Shown: positions 6,484-15,972, counted from the first letter of the stretch. The stretch is DNA of 64,000 bases from Paraburkholderia podalyriae (GCF_014397785.1 NZ_VZQQ01000006.1:124001-188000), one strand, 5' to 3'. Notes: generated by a model not told the origin, from the sequence alone. Numbers and translations are program-made.

Positions 6484-7977
6484 ATGAACGCACCCGCTGA
6501 ACTGTCGGCCGAAGTCCTCGCGCAGCGTCAGCGCGAAGTCGTGCAGGCGCTGATGGCCGTGTTGCCGACCCACTGTCTGCTGTATCGCGAGGAAGACACC
6601 GTCGCGTACGACTGCGACGGCCTCGCCGCGTACCGGCGTCTGCCGCTCGCGGTCGCGTTGCCGGAAACCGAATCACAGGTGCAGCGCATCGTGCAGATCT
6701 GCCATCGCCTCGAGGTGCCCATCGTGCCGCGCGGTGCGGGCACCGGGCTGTCCGGCGGCGCGATGCCGATCCGGCTCGGCGTGGTGGTGTCGCTCGCACG
6801 CTTTCGCAAGATCGTCGAGGTCGACCCGTACGCGCGCATCGCGACCGTGCAACCGGGCGTGCGCAATCTGGCGATCTCCGAGGCCGCGGCACCGTACGGC
6901 CTCTACTATGCGCCCGACCCATCGTCGCAAATTGCGTGCACGATCGGCGGCAACGTGTCCGAGAATTCGGGCGGCGTGCATTGCCTGAAGTACGGCCTCA
7001 CCGTGCACAACGTACTGCGCGTGCGAGCGGTGACGATGGAAGGCGAAATCGTCGAATTCGGCTCGCTCGCGCCCGACGCGCCGGGGCTCGATCTGCTCGC
7101 GGTGCTGATCGGCAGCGAGGGCATGTTCGCGATCGTCACCGAGGTCACCGTCAAGCTGATCCCGAAGCCGCAAACGGCGCAGGTCATCATGGCCAGCTTC
7201 GACGACGTCGTCAAAGGCGGCGACGCGGTCGCGGGCATCATCGCGGCGGGCATCATTCCGGCCGGCCTCGAGATGATGGACAAGCCCGCCACGCGCGCGG
7301 TCGAGGAGTTCGTCAACGCAGGCTACGATCTCGACGCGGCGGCGATCCTGCTGTGCGAATCGGACGGCACACCCGAGGAAGTCGCGAACGAGATCGTACG
7401 CATGACCGCGGTGCTGCGCGAGCACGGCGCGACCCGTATCCAGATTTCGCGCACGGAAGCGGAGCGCCTACGCTTCTGGTCCGGGCGCAAGAACGCGTTT
7501 CCGGCCGCCGGCCGCATCTCGCCGGACTATTACTGCATGGACGGCACCGTGCCGCGCCGCAGTATCGGGCCGCTGCTCGCGCGCATCGAGGAGATGGAAA
7601 AAACGTACCAGTTGCGCTGCATCAACGTGTTCCATGCCGGCGACGGCAACATGCATCCGCTGATCCTGTTCAACGGCAACGACAAGGACGAGTGGCACCG
7701 CGCCGAGTTGTTCGGTTGCGACATCCTCGAAGCTTGCGTCGAGCTGGGCGGCACGGTGACGGGTGAGCATGGCGTCGGCATCGAGAAGATCAATTCGATG
7801 TGCGTGCAGTTCTCGCCCGAGGAGCGCGATACGTTCCACGCGGTCAAGCGGGCCTTCGACGCGCCCGGCCTGCTGAACCCCGACAAGGGCATCCCGACAC
7901 GGGCGCGCTGCGCCGAATACGGCAAGATGCACGTGCGCGGCGGGCTGCTGCCGCATCCGGAGCTGCCTCGCTTCTAG
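6484..7977 (+). CDS. glcD: Glycolate oxidase subunit GlcD
   Basis: A 497-residue FAD-binding subunit of the membrane-associated glycolate oxidase complex, which oxidises glycolate to glyoxylate. It has VPRGAGTGLSGGAMP, NVSENSGGVHCLKYG, GSEGMFAIVTEV, FHAGDGNMHPLIL and TGEHGVGIEK. The ATG at 6484 follows a GAGGAGA ribosome site. It lies 48 bp after the dld-like paralogue and upstream of glcE and glcF. The protein is a distant paralogue of the preceding gene product and keeps all FAD-site motifs. Confidence 0.94.
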   Translation: MNAPAELSAEVLAQRQREVVQALMAVLPTHCLLYREEDTVAYDCDGLAAYRRLPLAVALPETESQVQRIVQICHRLEVPIVPRGAGTGLSGGAMPIRLGVVVSLARFRKIVEVDPYARIATVQPGVRNLAISEAAAPYGLYYAPDPSSQIACTIGGNVSENSGGVHCLKYGLTVHNVLRVRAVTMEGEIVEFGSLAPDAPGLDLLAVLIGSEGMFAIVTEVTVKLIPKPQTAQVIMASFDDVVKGGDAVAGIIAAGIIPAGLEMMDKPATRAVEEFVNAGYDLDAAAILLCESDGTPEEVANEIVRMTAVLREHGATRIQISRTEAERLRFWSGRKNAFPAAGRISPDYYCMDGTVPRRSIGPLLARIEEMEKTYQLRCINVFHAGDGNMHPLILFNGNDKDEWHRAELFGCDILEACVELGGTVTGEHGVGIEKINSMCVQFSPEERDTFHAVKRAFDAPGLLNPDKGIPTRARCAEYGKMHVRGGLLPHPELPRF

Positions 7978-8104
7978 CGGCTGGCGTCGGCATTGCGCAT
8001 CCGCCGCACGCCGCGCGCGCTGATGCTGGCGCGGCGTGCGCGGCGCCTCGCTCCGTCCCCTTCAGACCGATGCTCCGCGCCCCGTCATGCGGGTGCGCTC
8101 CGGC

Positions 8105-8132
8105 TTGCCAGCGAGCCGCCGCCCGGTACAAT
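8105..8132 (+). promoter_or_regulatory. Internal promoter before glcE
   Basis: TTGCCA (8105-8110) and TACAAT (8127-8132) are 16 bp apart, in a 182-bp gap that separates glcD from glcE. Transcription would start near 8139, about 20 nt before the glcE ATG. It would let glcEF be expressed apart from dld-glcD. Confidence 0.55.
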
Positions 8133-8159
8133 CAAACGACACACAACGAGCAGGACACC

Positions 8160-9248
8160 ATGGAAGAGGACGACATCGTCGCCGGATGGTCCGAACGCGT
8201 GCGTTCGGCCAGCGCCGAGGGAGGCGCGGTGCGCATCCGCGGCGGCGGCACCAAGGACTGGTATGGTCAGACGCTGGAAGGTGAGATCCTCGACACGCGC
8301 GCTTATCGCGGCATCATCGCGTACGATCCGGCCGAGCTCGTGATCACCGCGCGCGCGGGGACACCGTTGCTGGAAATCGAAGCCGCGCTCGCCGAGCACG
8401 ACCAGATGCTGCCGTTCGAGCCGCCGCACTTCGGTCCGCAGGCCACCTTCGGCGGCTGCATCGCCGCGGGTATTTCGGGGCCGCGCAGGCCGGCCGTCGG
8501 CGCCGCGCGCGACTTCGTGCTCGGTGCCGTCGTGATGAACGGCCAGGGCCAGGTGCTGCGCTTCGGCGGCCAGGTCGTCAAGAATGTCGCGGGCTACGAC
8601 GTGTCGCGGCTGCTCGCGGGCTCGCTCGGCACGCTCGGGTTGATCCTCGAGCTATCGGTCAAAGTGCTGCCGCGGCCGCAGGCCGAAGCCACGCTGAAGT
8701 TCGACATGAACGGCACCGACGCGGTACGCAAGCTCAACGAATGGGGTGGCCGGCCGCTGCCGATCACCGCGAGCGCATGGCGCAACGGCACGCTCGCGGT
8801 GCGCCTGGGCGGCGCGGAAGCCGCGGTCAAGTCCGCGCGCACCGGGCTCGGCGGCGAAGTCGTCGATGCGGTCGAAGCCGAACGCTTCTGGGCCGGACTG
8901 CGCGAACAGACCGATTCGTTTTTTGCGGGCATTCCGCCGAAGGCCGCGCTGTGGCGTCTCGCGCTGCCGTCGATCACCGAGCCGCTGCAACTGCCCGGCG
9001 CGCAACTGATGGAATGGGGCGGCGGCCAGCGCTGGTGGATCACCGACACCGACGCACAAACCGTGCGCATCAGCGCGAAGCAGGCCGGCGGCCACGCGAC
9101 GATCTTCCGCAGCGGCCAAGGCTACGACCGCAGCGCCGGCGTATTCACACCGCTGCCCGCGCCGCTGATGAAAATCCATCGCGGCCTCAAACACGCATTC
9201 GACCCGGTCCGCATATTCAACCGCGGCCGTCTCTACCCCGACTTCTGA
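8160..9248 (+). CDS. glcE: Glycolate oxidase subunit GlcE
   Basis: A 362-residue second FAD-binding subunit of glycolate oxidase, similar in length to E. coli GlcE (350). It has the PCMH pattern RIRGGGTKDW near residue 23, then PPHFGPQATFGGCIAAGISG and GGQVVKNVAGYDVSRLLAGS, and a C-terminal FNRGRLYPDF. The coding frame is open far upstream, but homology begins at ATG 8160, which follows an AGGA site and the promoter at 8105-8132. It ends 8 bp before glcF. Confidence 0.93.
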   Translation: MEEDDIVAGWSERVRSASAEGGAVRIRGGGTKDWYGQTLEGEILDTRAYRGIIAYDPAELVITARAGTPLLEIEAALAEHDQMLPFEPPHFGPQATFGGCIAAGISGPRRPAVGAARDFVLGAVVMNGQGQVLRFGGQVVKNVAGYDVSRLLAGSLGTLGLILELSVKVLPRPQAEATLKFDMNGTDAVRKLNEWGGRPLPITASAWRNGTLAVRLGGAEAAVKSARTGLGGEVVDAVEAERFWAGLREQTDSFFAGIPPKAALWRLALPSITEPLQLPGAQLMEWGGGQRWWITDTDAQTVRISAKQAGGHATIFRSGQGYDRSAGVFTPLPAPLMKIHRGLKHAFDPVRIFNRGRLYPDF

Positions 9249-9256
9249 GCGATGCG

Positions 9257-10483
9257 ATGCAAACCAACCTCGCGGACTTCATTCGCAATACGCCCGATGG
9301 CAACGAAGCCGACGCCATCCTGCGCAAGTGCGTGCATTGCGGCTTCTGCACGGCCACCTGCCCGACCTATCAACTGCTCGGCGACGAGCTCGACGGCCCG
9401 CGCGGGCGCATTTATCTGATCAAGCAGATGGTCGAAGGCGCGCCGGTCACGCGCAGCACGCAGGTTCACCTGGACCGCTGCCTCACCTGTCGCAATTGTG
9501 AGTCGACCTGCCCGTCGGGCGTGCAATACGGGCGGCTCGTCGAAATCGGCCGCAAGCTCACCGAAGAGAAAGTCAAGCGTCCGCTCAATCAGCGGCTGAT
9601 GCGGCGCCTGCTCGCGAGCGTGCTGCCGAACAGCGCGATCTTCACGCCCGCGATGCGCTTGGGCCAGCACGTGCGCGGCCTGCTGCCGAAGAAACTGCGC
9701 GACAAGGTGCCCGCGCGTCAACGCCCGCTCGAATGGCCGAGCGCGCAACACGAACGCAAGGTGCTGATGCTCGCGGGCTGCGTGCAGCCGTCGATGATGC
9801 CGAACGTCAACATCGCGACCGCGCGCGTGTTCGACGCGCTCGGCATCGAAACGCTGGTTGCGCCCGAAGCCGGCTGCTGCGGCGCGATCCGCCTGCACCT
9901 CGGCTACCACGACGAGGCGCTCGACGACCTGCGCGCGAACATCGACGCATGGTGGCCCTACGTCGAACAGGGCGTTGAAGCGATCGTGATGAACGCGTCG
10001 GGCTGCGGCGCGACGGTCAAGGAATACGCGCACCTGCTGCGCCACGATCCCAACTATGCGGAGAAAGCGCGCCGCATCGTCGAACTGACGCGCGACGTCT
10101 GCGAGATCCTGCCTGAGTTCGAGGCGCAGCTTGTCGCGATCACGCGCCGCCGGGCCGTGCACACGGTCGCATTTCATCCGCCCTGCACGCTGCAGCATGG
10201 GCAGCAGATCCGCGGCAAGGTCGAGCAACTGCTCGGCGCGCTCGGCCTCGAAGTGCGCCTGCCCGCCGACAGCCATCTGTGCTGCGGCTCGGCCGGCACC
10301 TACTCGCTGCTGCAGCCGCGCCTGTCGTACGCGCTGCGCGATCAGAAACTCGAGCGTTTGCAGGCGCAGGAGCCGCAGGTGATCCTGTCGGCGAACGTCG
10401 GTTGCATCGCGCATTTGCAAAGCGGCACGTCGACGCCGGTCGCGCACTGGATCGAACTGGTCGAGCACATGCTGTCCGTATAA
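9257..10483 (+). CDS. glcF: Glycolate oxidase iron-sulfur subunit GlcF
   Basis: A 408-residue electron-transfer subunit. Two 4Fe-4S ferredoxin motifs are intact, with cysteines at residues 25, 28, 31, 35 and at 75, 78, 81, 85. They are followed by two cysteine-rich CCG domains (GCVQP...EAGCCGAIR and FHPPCTLQHG...SHLCCGSAG). It passes electrons from the FAD subunits to the respiratory chain. The last codons overlap a perfect -10 hexamer (TATAAT) for the next gene. Confidence 0.95.
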   Translation: MQTNLADFIRNTPDGNEADAILRKCVHCGFCTATCPTYQLLGDELDGPRGRIYLIKQMVEGAPVTRSTQVHLDRCLTCRNCESTCPSGVQYGRLVEIGRKLTEEKVKRPLNQRLMRRLLASVLPNSAIFTPAMRLGQHVRGLLPKKLRDKVPARQRPLEWPSAQHERKVLMLAGCVQPSMMPNVNIATARVFDALGIETLVAPEAGCCGAIRLHLGYHDEALDDLRANIDAWWPYVEQGVEAIVMNASGCGATVKEYAHLLRHDPNYAEKARRIVELTRDVCEILPEFEAQLVAITRRRAVHTVAFHPPCTLQHGQQIRGKVEQLLGALGLEVRLPADSHLCCGSAGTYSLLQPRLSYALRDQKLERLQAQEPQVILSANVGCIAHLQSGTSTPVAHWIELVEHMLSV

Positions 10484-10484
10484 T
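10479..10484 (+). promoter_or_regulatory. Candidate -10 element for yggS-proC
   Basis: A perfect TATAAT spans the TAA stop codon of glcF, 36 bp before the yggS ATG. No convincing -35 box is found 16-18 bp upstream, so this is a weak or activator-dependent candidate. Confidence 0.35.
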
Positions 10485-10519
10485 CGGGACATCGTCTTCG
10501 CTGAACACCGGTTCGTTCC

Positions 10520-11242
10520 ATGTCCGATCTGCCTCACCGTCTCGCCGAGCACCTGGCTCTCAATCTCGCCGACGTTCACGAGCGCATCGCCCGAGCCGCG
10601 CAAGCGGCCGGCCGCGACGCGCAGTCCGTGATGCTGCTCGCGGTCTCCAAGACGTTTCGCGCTGATGCGGTGCGCGCCGCTCGTGCGGCCGGTCAGCGCG
10701 CATTCGGCGAAAACTACGTGCAGGAAGCGCTCGACAAGATCCAGACGCTCGCCGATCTGCGCGCGTCGCTCGAATGGCACTTCATCGGGCCGCTGCAATC
10801 GAACAAGACGCGGGCCGTCGCCGAGCATTTCGACTGGGTACATTCGGTCGATCGGCTGAAGATCGCGCAGCGACTGTCGGAACAGCGCCCCGACGACCTG
10901 CCGCCGCTCAACGTGTGCCTGCAGGTCAACGTCAGCGGTGAAGCGTCAAAGAGCGGTGTCACGGTCGGCGACGCGGCCGCCGTCGCGCAACAGATCGCCG
11001 CGCTGCCGAAGCTGAAGCTGCGCGGACTGATGTCGATCCCCGAACCGCTCGGCGATCTGGACGCGCAACGCGCGCCGCATCGCCAATTGCGCGTGCTGTT
11101 CGAGCGCTTGCGTGTCGACGGACTTGCGCTCGATACGCTGTCGATGGGCATGTCGGCCGATCTCGAAGCAGCCGTGCTCGAAGGCGCGACGATCGTCCGC
11201 ATCGGCACCGCGATCTTCGGCGCGCGCGATTACTCGCGCTGA
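10520..11242 (+). CDS. yggS: YggS-family pyridoxal phosphate homeostasis protein
   Basis: A 240-residue single-domain PLP-binding protein of the PLPBP/YggS family, which buffers PLP and affects amino-acid metabolism. The PLP lysine is K44 in LLAVSKTF. The family segments FGENYVQEA, WHFIGPLQSNK and LSMGMSADLEAA are present. Its place just before proC is a very common arrangement in bacteria. Confidence 0.94.
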   Translation: MSDLPHRLAEHLALNLADVHERIARAAQAAGRDAQSVMLLAVSKTFRADAVRAARAAGQRAFGENYVQEALDKIQTLADLRASLEWHFIGPLQSNKTRAVAEHFDWVHSVDRLKIAQRLSEQRPDDLPPLNVCLQVNVSGEASKSGVTVGDAAAVAQQIAALPKLKLRGLMSIPEPLGDLDAQRAPHRQLRVLFERLRVDGLALDTLSMGMSADLEAAVLEGATIVRIGTAIFGARDYSR

Positions 11243-11326
11243 GCATTTGCACGGGCGTCGCGCGAGCCTGGCCGCGCGACGCCCTCACCGCATTTCCGCA
11301 TCTCAACTGAACCTGTCCTGACCATC

Positions 11327-12142
11327 ATGAAAATTGCGTTTATCGGCGGCGGCAACATGGCCGCGGCGTTGATCGGCGGCCTCATCAAGCGGGGCGTGGC
11401 GCCCTCGGACCTGTACGCGGTCGATCCGAACGAAGACGCGCGCCAGCGCAACCAGCAACAGTTCGGCATCCGCACCGGCGTGGCCGCCGACGGCGCGCTC
11501 GCTGATTACGACGCAGTCGTGCTCGCGGTAAAGCCGCAGATCCTGAAGAGCGTCGCCGGGACGGTGGCGCCGCATCTGCGCGCGTCGCAACTCATCGTCA
11601 GCATCGTCGCGGGCATTCGCATCGGCGACATGTCGCGCTGGCTCGACGGCCACAGCCGCATCGTGCGCGTGATGCCGAATACGCCGGCGCTGATCGGCAT
11701 GGGCGTGACGGGTCTGGTCGCAAGCGGCAGCGTCGACGAAGCGGGTCGCGCGCTCGCGTCGCAGGTGCTCGGCGCGGTCGGCGAAACCGTCTGGTTCGAT
11801 GACGAAGCGAAGATCGACGCGGTGACCGCGATCTCGGGCAGCGGGCCGGCCTACGTGTTCTATTTCATCGAAGCGCTGCAGGAAGCCGCGCGCCAGCTCG
11901 GCATGGACGAAGCGCAAGGCCGCGCGCTCGCGGTCGCGACGTTCACGGGCGCCGCGCAACTCGCGGCCAATTCCGACGAGCCGCCGAGCGTGTTGCGCGA
12001 GCGCGTGACATCGAAGGGCGGCACGACCGCGGCGGCGCTCGCCTCGTTCGACGCGAGCGGTATCAAGGATGCAATCGTGCGCGGCGCGCTGGCCGCCGAC
12101 GCGCGGGCGCGCGAAATGGGCGACGAGTTCGGCAAGCAGTAA
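11327..12142 (+). CDS. proC: Pyrroline-5-carboxylate reductase
   Basis: A 271-residue enzyme catalysing the last step of proline synthesis, reducing 1-pyrroline-5-carboxylate with NAD(P)H. The Rossmann start is AFIGGGNMAAALIGG at residues 3-17. MPNTPALIGMG, ISGSGPAYVFYFIEAL and the C-terminal VTSKGGTTAAAL signature are intact. It lies 84 bp after yggS on the same strand. It converges with ubiA across a 69-bp gap in which I see no clear terminator. Confidence 0.96.
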   Translation: MKIAFIGGGNMAAALIGGLIKRGVAPSDLYAVDPNEDARQRNQQQFGIRTGVAADGALADYDAVVLAVKPQILKSVAGTVAPHLRASQLIVSIVAGIRIGDMSRWLDGHSRIVRVMPNTPALIGMGVTGLVASGSVDEAGRALASQVLGAVGETVWFDDEAKIDAVTAISGSGPAYVFYFIEALQEAARQLGMDEAQGRALAVATFTGAAQLAANSDEPPSVLRERVTSKGGTTAAALASFDASGIKDAIVRGALAADARAREMGDEFGKQ

Positions 12143-12211
12143 CGCGAACCGGCGTCGAAAAGAAACGGCGGAAACAGCAGCGGTCTGAAGCCCGCAAAGC
12201 GCTGACGCGAA

Positions 12212-13075
12212 TTAAAGCGAAGCCAGCACGTAATGCGCGGCTATCCCGGCGAACAACGCGCCGCCGAGCCAGTTGTTGTGACGGAACGCGGCGAAGCACG
12301 GCATGCGCTCGCGATGGCGGATCAGCGTGTAGTGATAGATCGCGCAACCCACTGCGACCGCCCAGCCGAGCCAGTACAGCAGACCGAACCCGAGCGTCAC
12401 GCCGATGCCGACGTAAATCCCGAGCGTCACCGCATAGCACAGCATGACCGCGGTCACGTCGAAGCGGCCGAACGTCAGCGCCGACGTGCGGATGCCGATC
12501 TTGATGTCGTCGTCGCGATCGACCATCGCGTATTCGGTGTCGTACGCAACGGCCCAGAAGATGTTCGCGATCAGCATCACCCACGCGAGCGGCGGCACGT
12601 GATCCTGCACCGCGGCGAACGCCATCGGAATGCCAAAGCCGAACGCGATGCCCAGGTACGCCTGCGGAATCGCAAAGAAGCGCTTCATGAACGGATACGT
12701 GCCGGCGACGAATAGCGCCACCACGGACAACGCCTTGGTCAACGCATTGAGCGGCTGGATCAGCGCAAACGCGATCAACGACAGGACCGTGGCCAGCAAA
12801 ACCGCTTCCCACGCGTTGATCTTGCCGGACGTGAGCGGCCGGTTTTCGGTGCGCTTCACGTGACGGTCGAAATCGCGGTCCGCATAGTCGTTGATCGCGC
12901 AGCCGGCCGAGCGCATCAGCACCGTGCCGAGCGTGAAGATCACCAGCAATTGCCACGACGGATGACCGCCGGATGCGATCCACAGTGCGTTGAGGGTCGG
13001 CCACAGCAGCAGCAGGCTGCCGATCGGCTTATCCATGCGCACGAGGCGCAGATACAGGGGAAGTCGGGCGAACAT
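12212..13075 (-). CDS. ubiA: 4-hydroxybenzoate octaprenyltransferase
   Basis: An integral membrane prenyltransferase of about 287 residues. It attaches the polyprenyl chain to 4-hydroxybenzoate in ubiquinone synthesis. Both Asp-rich motifs are visible: NDYADRDFD at about residues 62-70 and [12 protein letters not shown] later. Seven to nine hydrophobic segments follow the family pattern. A GTG at 13102 would add nine residues. I prefer ATG 13075 because the protein then begins at the conserved [15 protein letters not shown]. Neither start has a good ribosome site. Confidence 0.93.
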   Translation of the reverse strand: MFARLPLYLRLVRMDKPIGSLLLLWPTLNALWIASGGHPSWQLLVIFTLGTVLMRSAGCAINDYADRDFDRHVKRTENRPLTSGKINAWEAVLLATVLSLIAFALIQPLNALTKALSVVALFVAGTYPFMKRFFAIPQAYLGIAFGFGIPMAFAAVQDHVPPLAWVMLIANIFWAVAYDTEYAMVDRDDDIKIGIRTSALTFGRFDVTAVMLCYAVTLGIYVGIGVTLGFGLLYWLGWAVAVGCAIYHYTLIRHRERMPCFAAFRHNNWLGGALFAGIAAHYVLASL

Positions 13076-13156
13076 GGGACGAATTCGGTGAAGTGCGAAC
13101 ACGGTGCACCTATTTTACGGGAAGCACACGGCGCGCCCGGATTCGCACGGCCGCGC

Positions 13157-13187
13157 AAAAAACAAAGCCCCCCGTGCAGGGAGGCTT
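13157..13187 (-). terminator. Probable terminator of dps
   Basis: On the minus strand AAGCCTCCC pairs (one mismatch) with GGGGGGCTT around a short loop and is followed by a T-rich run (TTTGTTTTTT). It separates dps from ubiA. Confidence 0.55.
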
Positions 13188-13261
13188 GTGCGTTTTTAGC
13201 ACGGCGTGGGCGTTGCCCGCGCCGGCATCGGACCTGACTCGACCGGCTCAGTCACGGCAAA

Positions 13262-13756
13262 TCAAGCGAGCAGCGAGCGCAGCATCCACGCGGTCTTTTC
13301 GTGCGTCTGCATGCGTTGCGTGAGCAGGTCGGCGGTCGGCTCGTCGTTGGCGGCTTCCGTGGACGGGAAGATTGCGCGCGCGGTGCGCACCACGGCTTCC
13401 TGGCCTTCGACCAACTGGCGGATCATGTCTTCGGCGAGCGGCACGCCGTCCGCTTCGGGGATCGACGACAGCTTCGCGAAATCCTTATAGCTGCCCGGCG
13501 CATGCACGCCCAATGCGCGGATGCGTTCGGCGATCGAGTCGACCGCGAGCGCGAGTTCGTTGTACTGCGTTTCGAACATCAGGTGCAGCGTGTTGAACAT
13601 CGGACCCGTGACGTTCCAGTGAAAGTTGTGGGTCTTCAGGTATAGCGTGTACGTGTCGGCGAGCAGACGCGACAGCCCTTCCGCGATCTTCTTGCGATCC
13701 TTGTCGCTGATGCCGATGTTGACGTGCTGTACGGCAGCGGCTTCTTTCTTGGCCAT
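13262..13756 (-). CDS. dps: Dps-family DNA-protection ferritin
   Basis: A 164-residue ferritin-like protein that forms a 12-mer, oxidises and stores iron with H2O2, and shields DNA under stress. The intersubunit ferroxidase residues sit in [14 protein letters not shown] and [20 protein letters not shown]. The start at 13756 has AAGGAG 6-7 nt upstream; open frame further upstream is not conserved. It lies downstream of oxyR, katA and a small ORF on the same strand, which fits peroxide induction. A 154-bp gap leaves room for its own promoter. Confidence 0.94.
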   Translation of the reverse strand: MAKKEAAAVQHVNIGISDKDRKKIAEGLSRLLADTYTLYLKTHNFHWNVTGPMFNTLHLMFETQYNELALAVDSIAERIRALGVHAPGSYKDFAKLSSIPEADGVPLAEDMIRQLVEGQEAVVRTARAIFPSTEAANDEPTADLLTQRMQTHEKTAWMLRSLLA

Positions 13757-13910
13757 GATGACTCCTTCGAAGAGTGATACGAACCGGTCGGCAGATAACG
13801 GTCTGCGGAAACAAAAATAAAACGTTCGACAGTGTAGCGTGAAATGCCGCAACGTTTGCGCAACAGGTGCCCGGAAGCCTTGCTGCGCGGCGATTCCGGC
13901 GGCACTGCGC

Positions 13911-14075
13911 TCAGCCGCCCAGCGCATGCTGCAACGCCTGCGCGGCGATCACCGCGAAGCCGCTCGCGACGATCGCAAAACCCACCACCTTACGCAGCAT
14001 GAACGCCCGCCGTTGCGCCAGCATGCTTCGCGTCGCGGCCGAACCACCGATGCTTGCCATCACCATCTGAATCAT
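13911..14075 (-). CDS. Small predicted membrane protein (54 aa), unknown function
   Basis: A 54-residue ORF with ATG at 14075 and GGGAG about 8 nt upstream. The N-terminal part contains several Met residues and a basic stretch ([11 protein letters not shown]). It is followed by one hydrophobic segment, [19 protein letters not shown], that should cross the membrane, and a short tail. It begins 29 bp after the katA stop on the same strand and ends 154 bp before dps, so it is probably cotranscribed with katA. I do not recognise a family. Confidence 0.6.
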   Translation of the reverse strand: MIQMVMASIGGSAATRSMLAQRRAFMLRKVVGFAIVASGFAVIAAQALQHALGG

Positions 14076-14104
14076 GATCGTACTCCCGGTGCGTATCGTG
14101 ACGC

Positions 14105-15559
14105 CTAACGATTCCTGCCTTCCTGCAACGCGGCGAGCGCCGCGATCACCCCTTGCGCGTAAGCCGGATCGGCGCGGCGGAAATGCTCGATCTGACGCGC
14201 GACGATCTGCTGCGGCACGCCGTCGATATGTCGCGCGATATTGCCGAACAGACGCTCGCGCTGCGCGTCGTCGAACAGCGCGAACAGCATGCGCGGCTGC
14301 GTGTAGTAGTCGTCGTCCTCGCGATGCGGGTAACGCTCGACCGCGCCCGCCGCGAGCGGCGGCTCCGACGCGTTGGCGTCCTGCGCGAAGTCGCCGAAGC
14401 GATTCGGCTCGTAATTCACGTTGCCGCCGAGATTGCCGTCGGTGCGCATCGCGCCGTCGCGATGGAACGCATGCGCGCCCGGCGCGCGCGGCGCATTCAC
14501 CGGAATCTGGTGGTGATTGATGCCGAGCCGGTAACGCTGGGTATCGCCGTACGAGAACAGACGCCCCTGCAACAGACGGTCCGGCGAAAAGCCGATACCC
14601 GGCACCACATTCGCGGGTGTGAACGCCGCCTGCTCGACGTCCGCGAAATAGTTGGCCGCGTTGCGGTTCAGCTCGATCGTACCGACGTCGATCAACGGAT
14701 AGTCCTTCTGCGACCACACCTTCGTGATGTCGAACGGGTTGAAGCGGTAATTCAACGCATCCGCTTCGGGCATCACCTGAATCGCGAAGCGCCACTTCGG
14801 GAAGTGGCCCGCGTCGATGCTGTTCACCAGATCGCGCTGCGCGCTTTCGCGGTCATTGGCGACCACCTGCGCGGCTTCGGCGTCGGTGAAATTCTCGATG
14901 CCCTGCTGCGACTTGAAGTGGAACTTGACCCAGAAACGCTCGTTGTTCGCGTTGATGAACGAGTACGTGTGCGAGCCGAAGCCATGCATCTGCCGGTAGT
15001 TCTTCGGAATGCCGCGATCGCTCATCAGAATCGTCACCTGATGCAGCGACTCTGGATGACGCGACCAGAAATCCCACGCGGCGACATTGCTGCGCAGATT
15101 CGTGTACGGATCACGCTTCTGCGTATGGATAAAGTCCGGAAACTTCAGCGGATCGCGGATGAAGAACACCGGCGTGTTGTTGCCGACCACGTCCCAGTTG
15201 CCTTCTTCCGTGTAGAACTTGATCGAGAAGCCGCGCACGTCGCGCTCGGCGTCGGCCGCGCCACGCTCGCCGGCCACCGTCGAAAAGCGCATGAAAAGCG
15301 GCGTTTCCTTGCCAGGCTGCGCAAATACCTTCGCCTTTGTGTAGCGCGAAATGTCGTGCGTCACCGTCAGCGTGCCGAACGCACCCGAACCCTTCGCGTG
15401 AACGCGACGTTCGGGAATCACTTCGCGATCGAAATGCGCGAGCTTTTCGAGCAGCCAGACGTCCTGCAGCACGACCGGGCCGCGCGGGCCGGCGGTCATC
15501 GAGTTCTGGTTGTCGGCGACGGGCGCGCCGGCGGCATGGGTGAGCTTACGTTCGGACAT
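14105..15559 (-). CDS. katA: Catalase, monofunctional haem type
   Basis: A 484-residue small-subunit catalase that dismutates H2O2. The distal histidine is H54 in [12 protein letters not shown]. The proximal haem ligand Tyr is in [34 protein letters not shown] and DFWSRHPES are also typical. The ATG at 15559 has AGGAG 7 nt upstream. A GTG two codons earlier lies inside that ribosome site and is unlikely. It sits in a peroxide-response block with oxyR upstream and dps downstream. Confidence 0.95.
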   Translation of the reverse strand: MSERKLTHAAGAPVADNQNSMTAGPRGPVVLQDVWLLEKLAHFDREVIPERRVHAKGSGAFGTLTVTHDISRYTKAKVFAQPGKETPLFMRFSTVAGERGAADAERDVRGFSIKFYTEEGNWDVVGNNTPVFFIRDPLKFPDFIHTQKRDPYTNLRSNVAAWDFWSRHPESLHQVTILMSDRGIPKNYRQMHGFGSHTYSFINANNERFWVKFHFKSQQGIENFTDAEAAQVVANDRESAQRDLVNSIDAGHFPKWRFAIQVMPEADALNYRFNPFDITKVWSQKDYPLIDVGTIELNRNAANYFADVEQAAFTPANVVPGIGFSPDRLLQGRLFSYGDTQRYRLGINHHQIPVNAPRAPGAHAFHRDGAMRTDGNLGGNVNYEPNRFGDFAQDANASEPPLAAGAVERYPHREDDDYYTQPRMLFALFDDAQRERLFGNIARHIDGVPQQIVARQIEHFRRADPAYAQGVIAALAALQEGRNR

Positions 15560-15642
15560 GGGCACTCCTGCGTGGTTTTTATCGAATCAAAGGGAAAGCG
15601 CGCGGCATCCGTGCGTGCCGGACGCCGTCACGGGTAGGCGCG

Positions 15643-15762
15643 TCAGGCGGCCAGCACCCGGTCGGCCAGCAACGACATGGCAACCGTATGGATACTCGGC
15701 GCGGCCGCAGTCGTGGCCGCTTGTGCAGGAAAAGCGTGGATGGGCTGTGAATCCGTTTGCAT
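15643..15762 (-). CDS. 39-aa small ORF between oxyR and katA
   Basis: A 39-codon ORF (ATG 15762, TGA 15643) preceded by a very strong ribosome site, AGGAGG, 8 nt before the ATG. The peptide begins MQTDSQPIHAF, has an alanine-rich middle and ends SLLADRVLAA. It has no clear signal peptide or membrane segment. It lies between a palindromic operator candidate (15868-15909) and katA, whose start is 84 bp further on. It could be a conserved small protein or a translated leader that influences katA. I do not recognise it. Confidence 0.6.
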   Translation of the reverse strand: MQTDSQPIHAFPAQAATTAAAPSIHTVAMSLLADRVLAA

Positions 15763-15854
15763 GGTGTTTTCCTCCTGGCCTGTCTCGCGCCCTGACTCGG
15801 GGTCTGGGCGCTGAGCCTTAATCGAATAAGGGGATCGGGCGATCCGTGGAGGAA

Positions 15855-15909
15855 ACTATAGCAACAGCTATCGAATAATCGTATTTGATTAATTTAATCT
15901 ATTCGATAG
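15855..15909 (-). promoter_or_regulatory. Candidate OxyR-controlled promoter of the katA transcript
   Basis: A perfect 10-bp inverted repeat, CTATCGAATA (15868-15877) and TATTCGATAG (15900-15909), flanks an AT-rich 22-bp centre, in sharp contrast to the surrounding GC. On the minus strand a -10-like TATAGT is at 15855-15860, with no good -35, as expected of an activated promoter. OxyR is encoded next door. The site has ATAG/CTAT tetrads but not the full four-tetrad spacing, so the assignment is inferred. Confidence 0.5.
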
Positions 15910-15972
15910 GACTTGCGCCCTTGTTGCGACAGGCCGCCCCGGTGTCTGGGGCGGCTGGGGGACGACGGCGAC

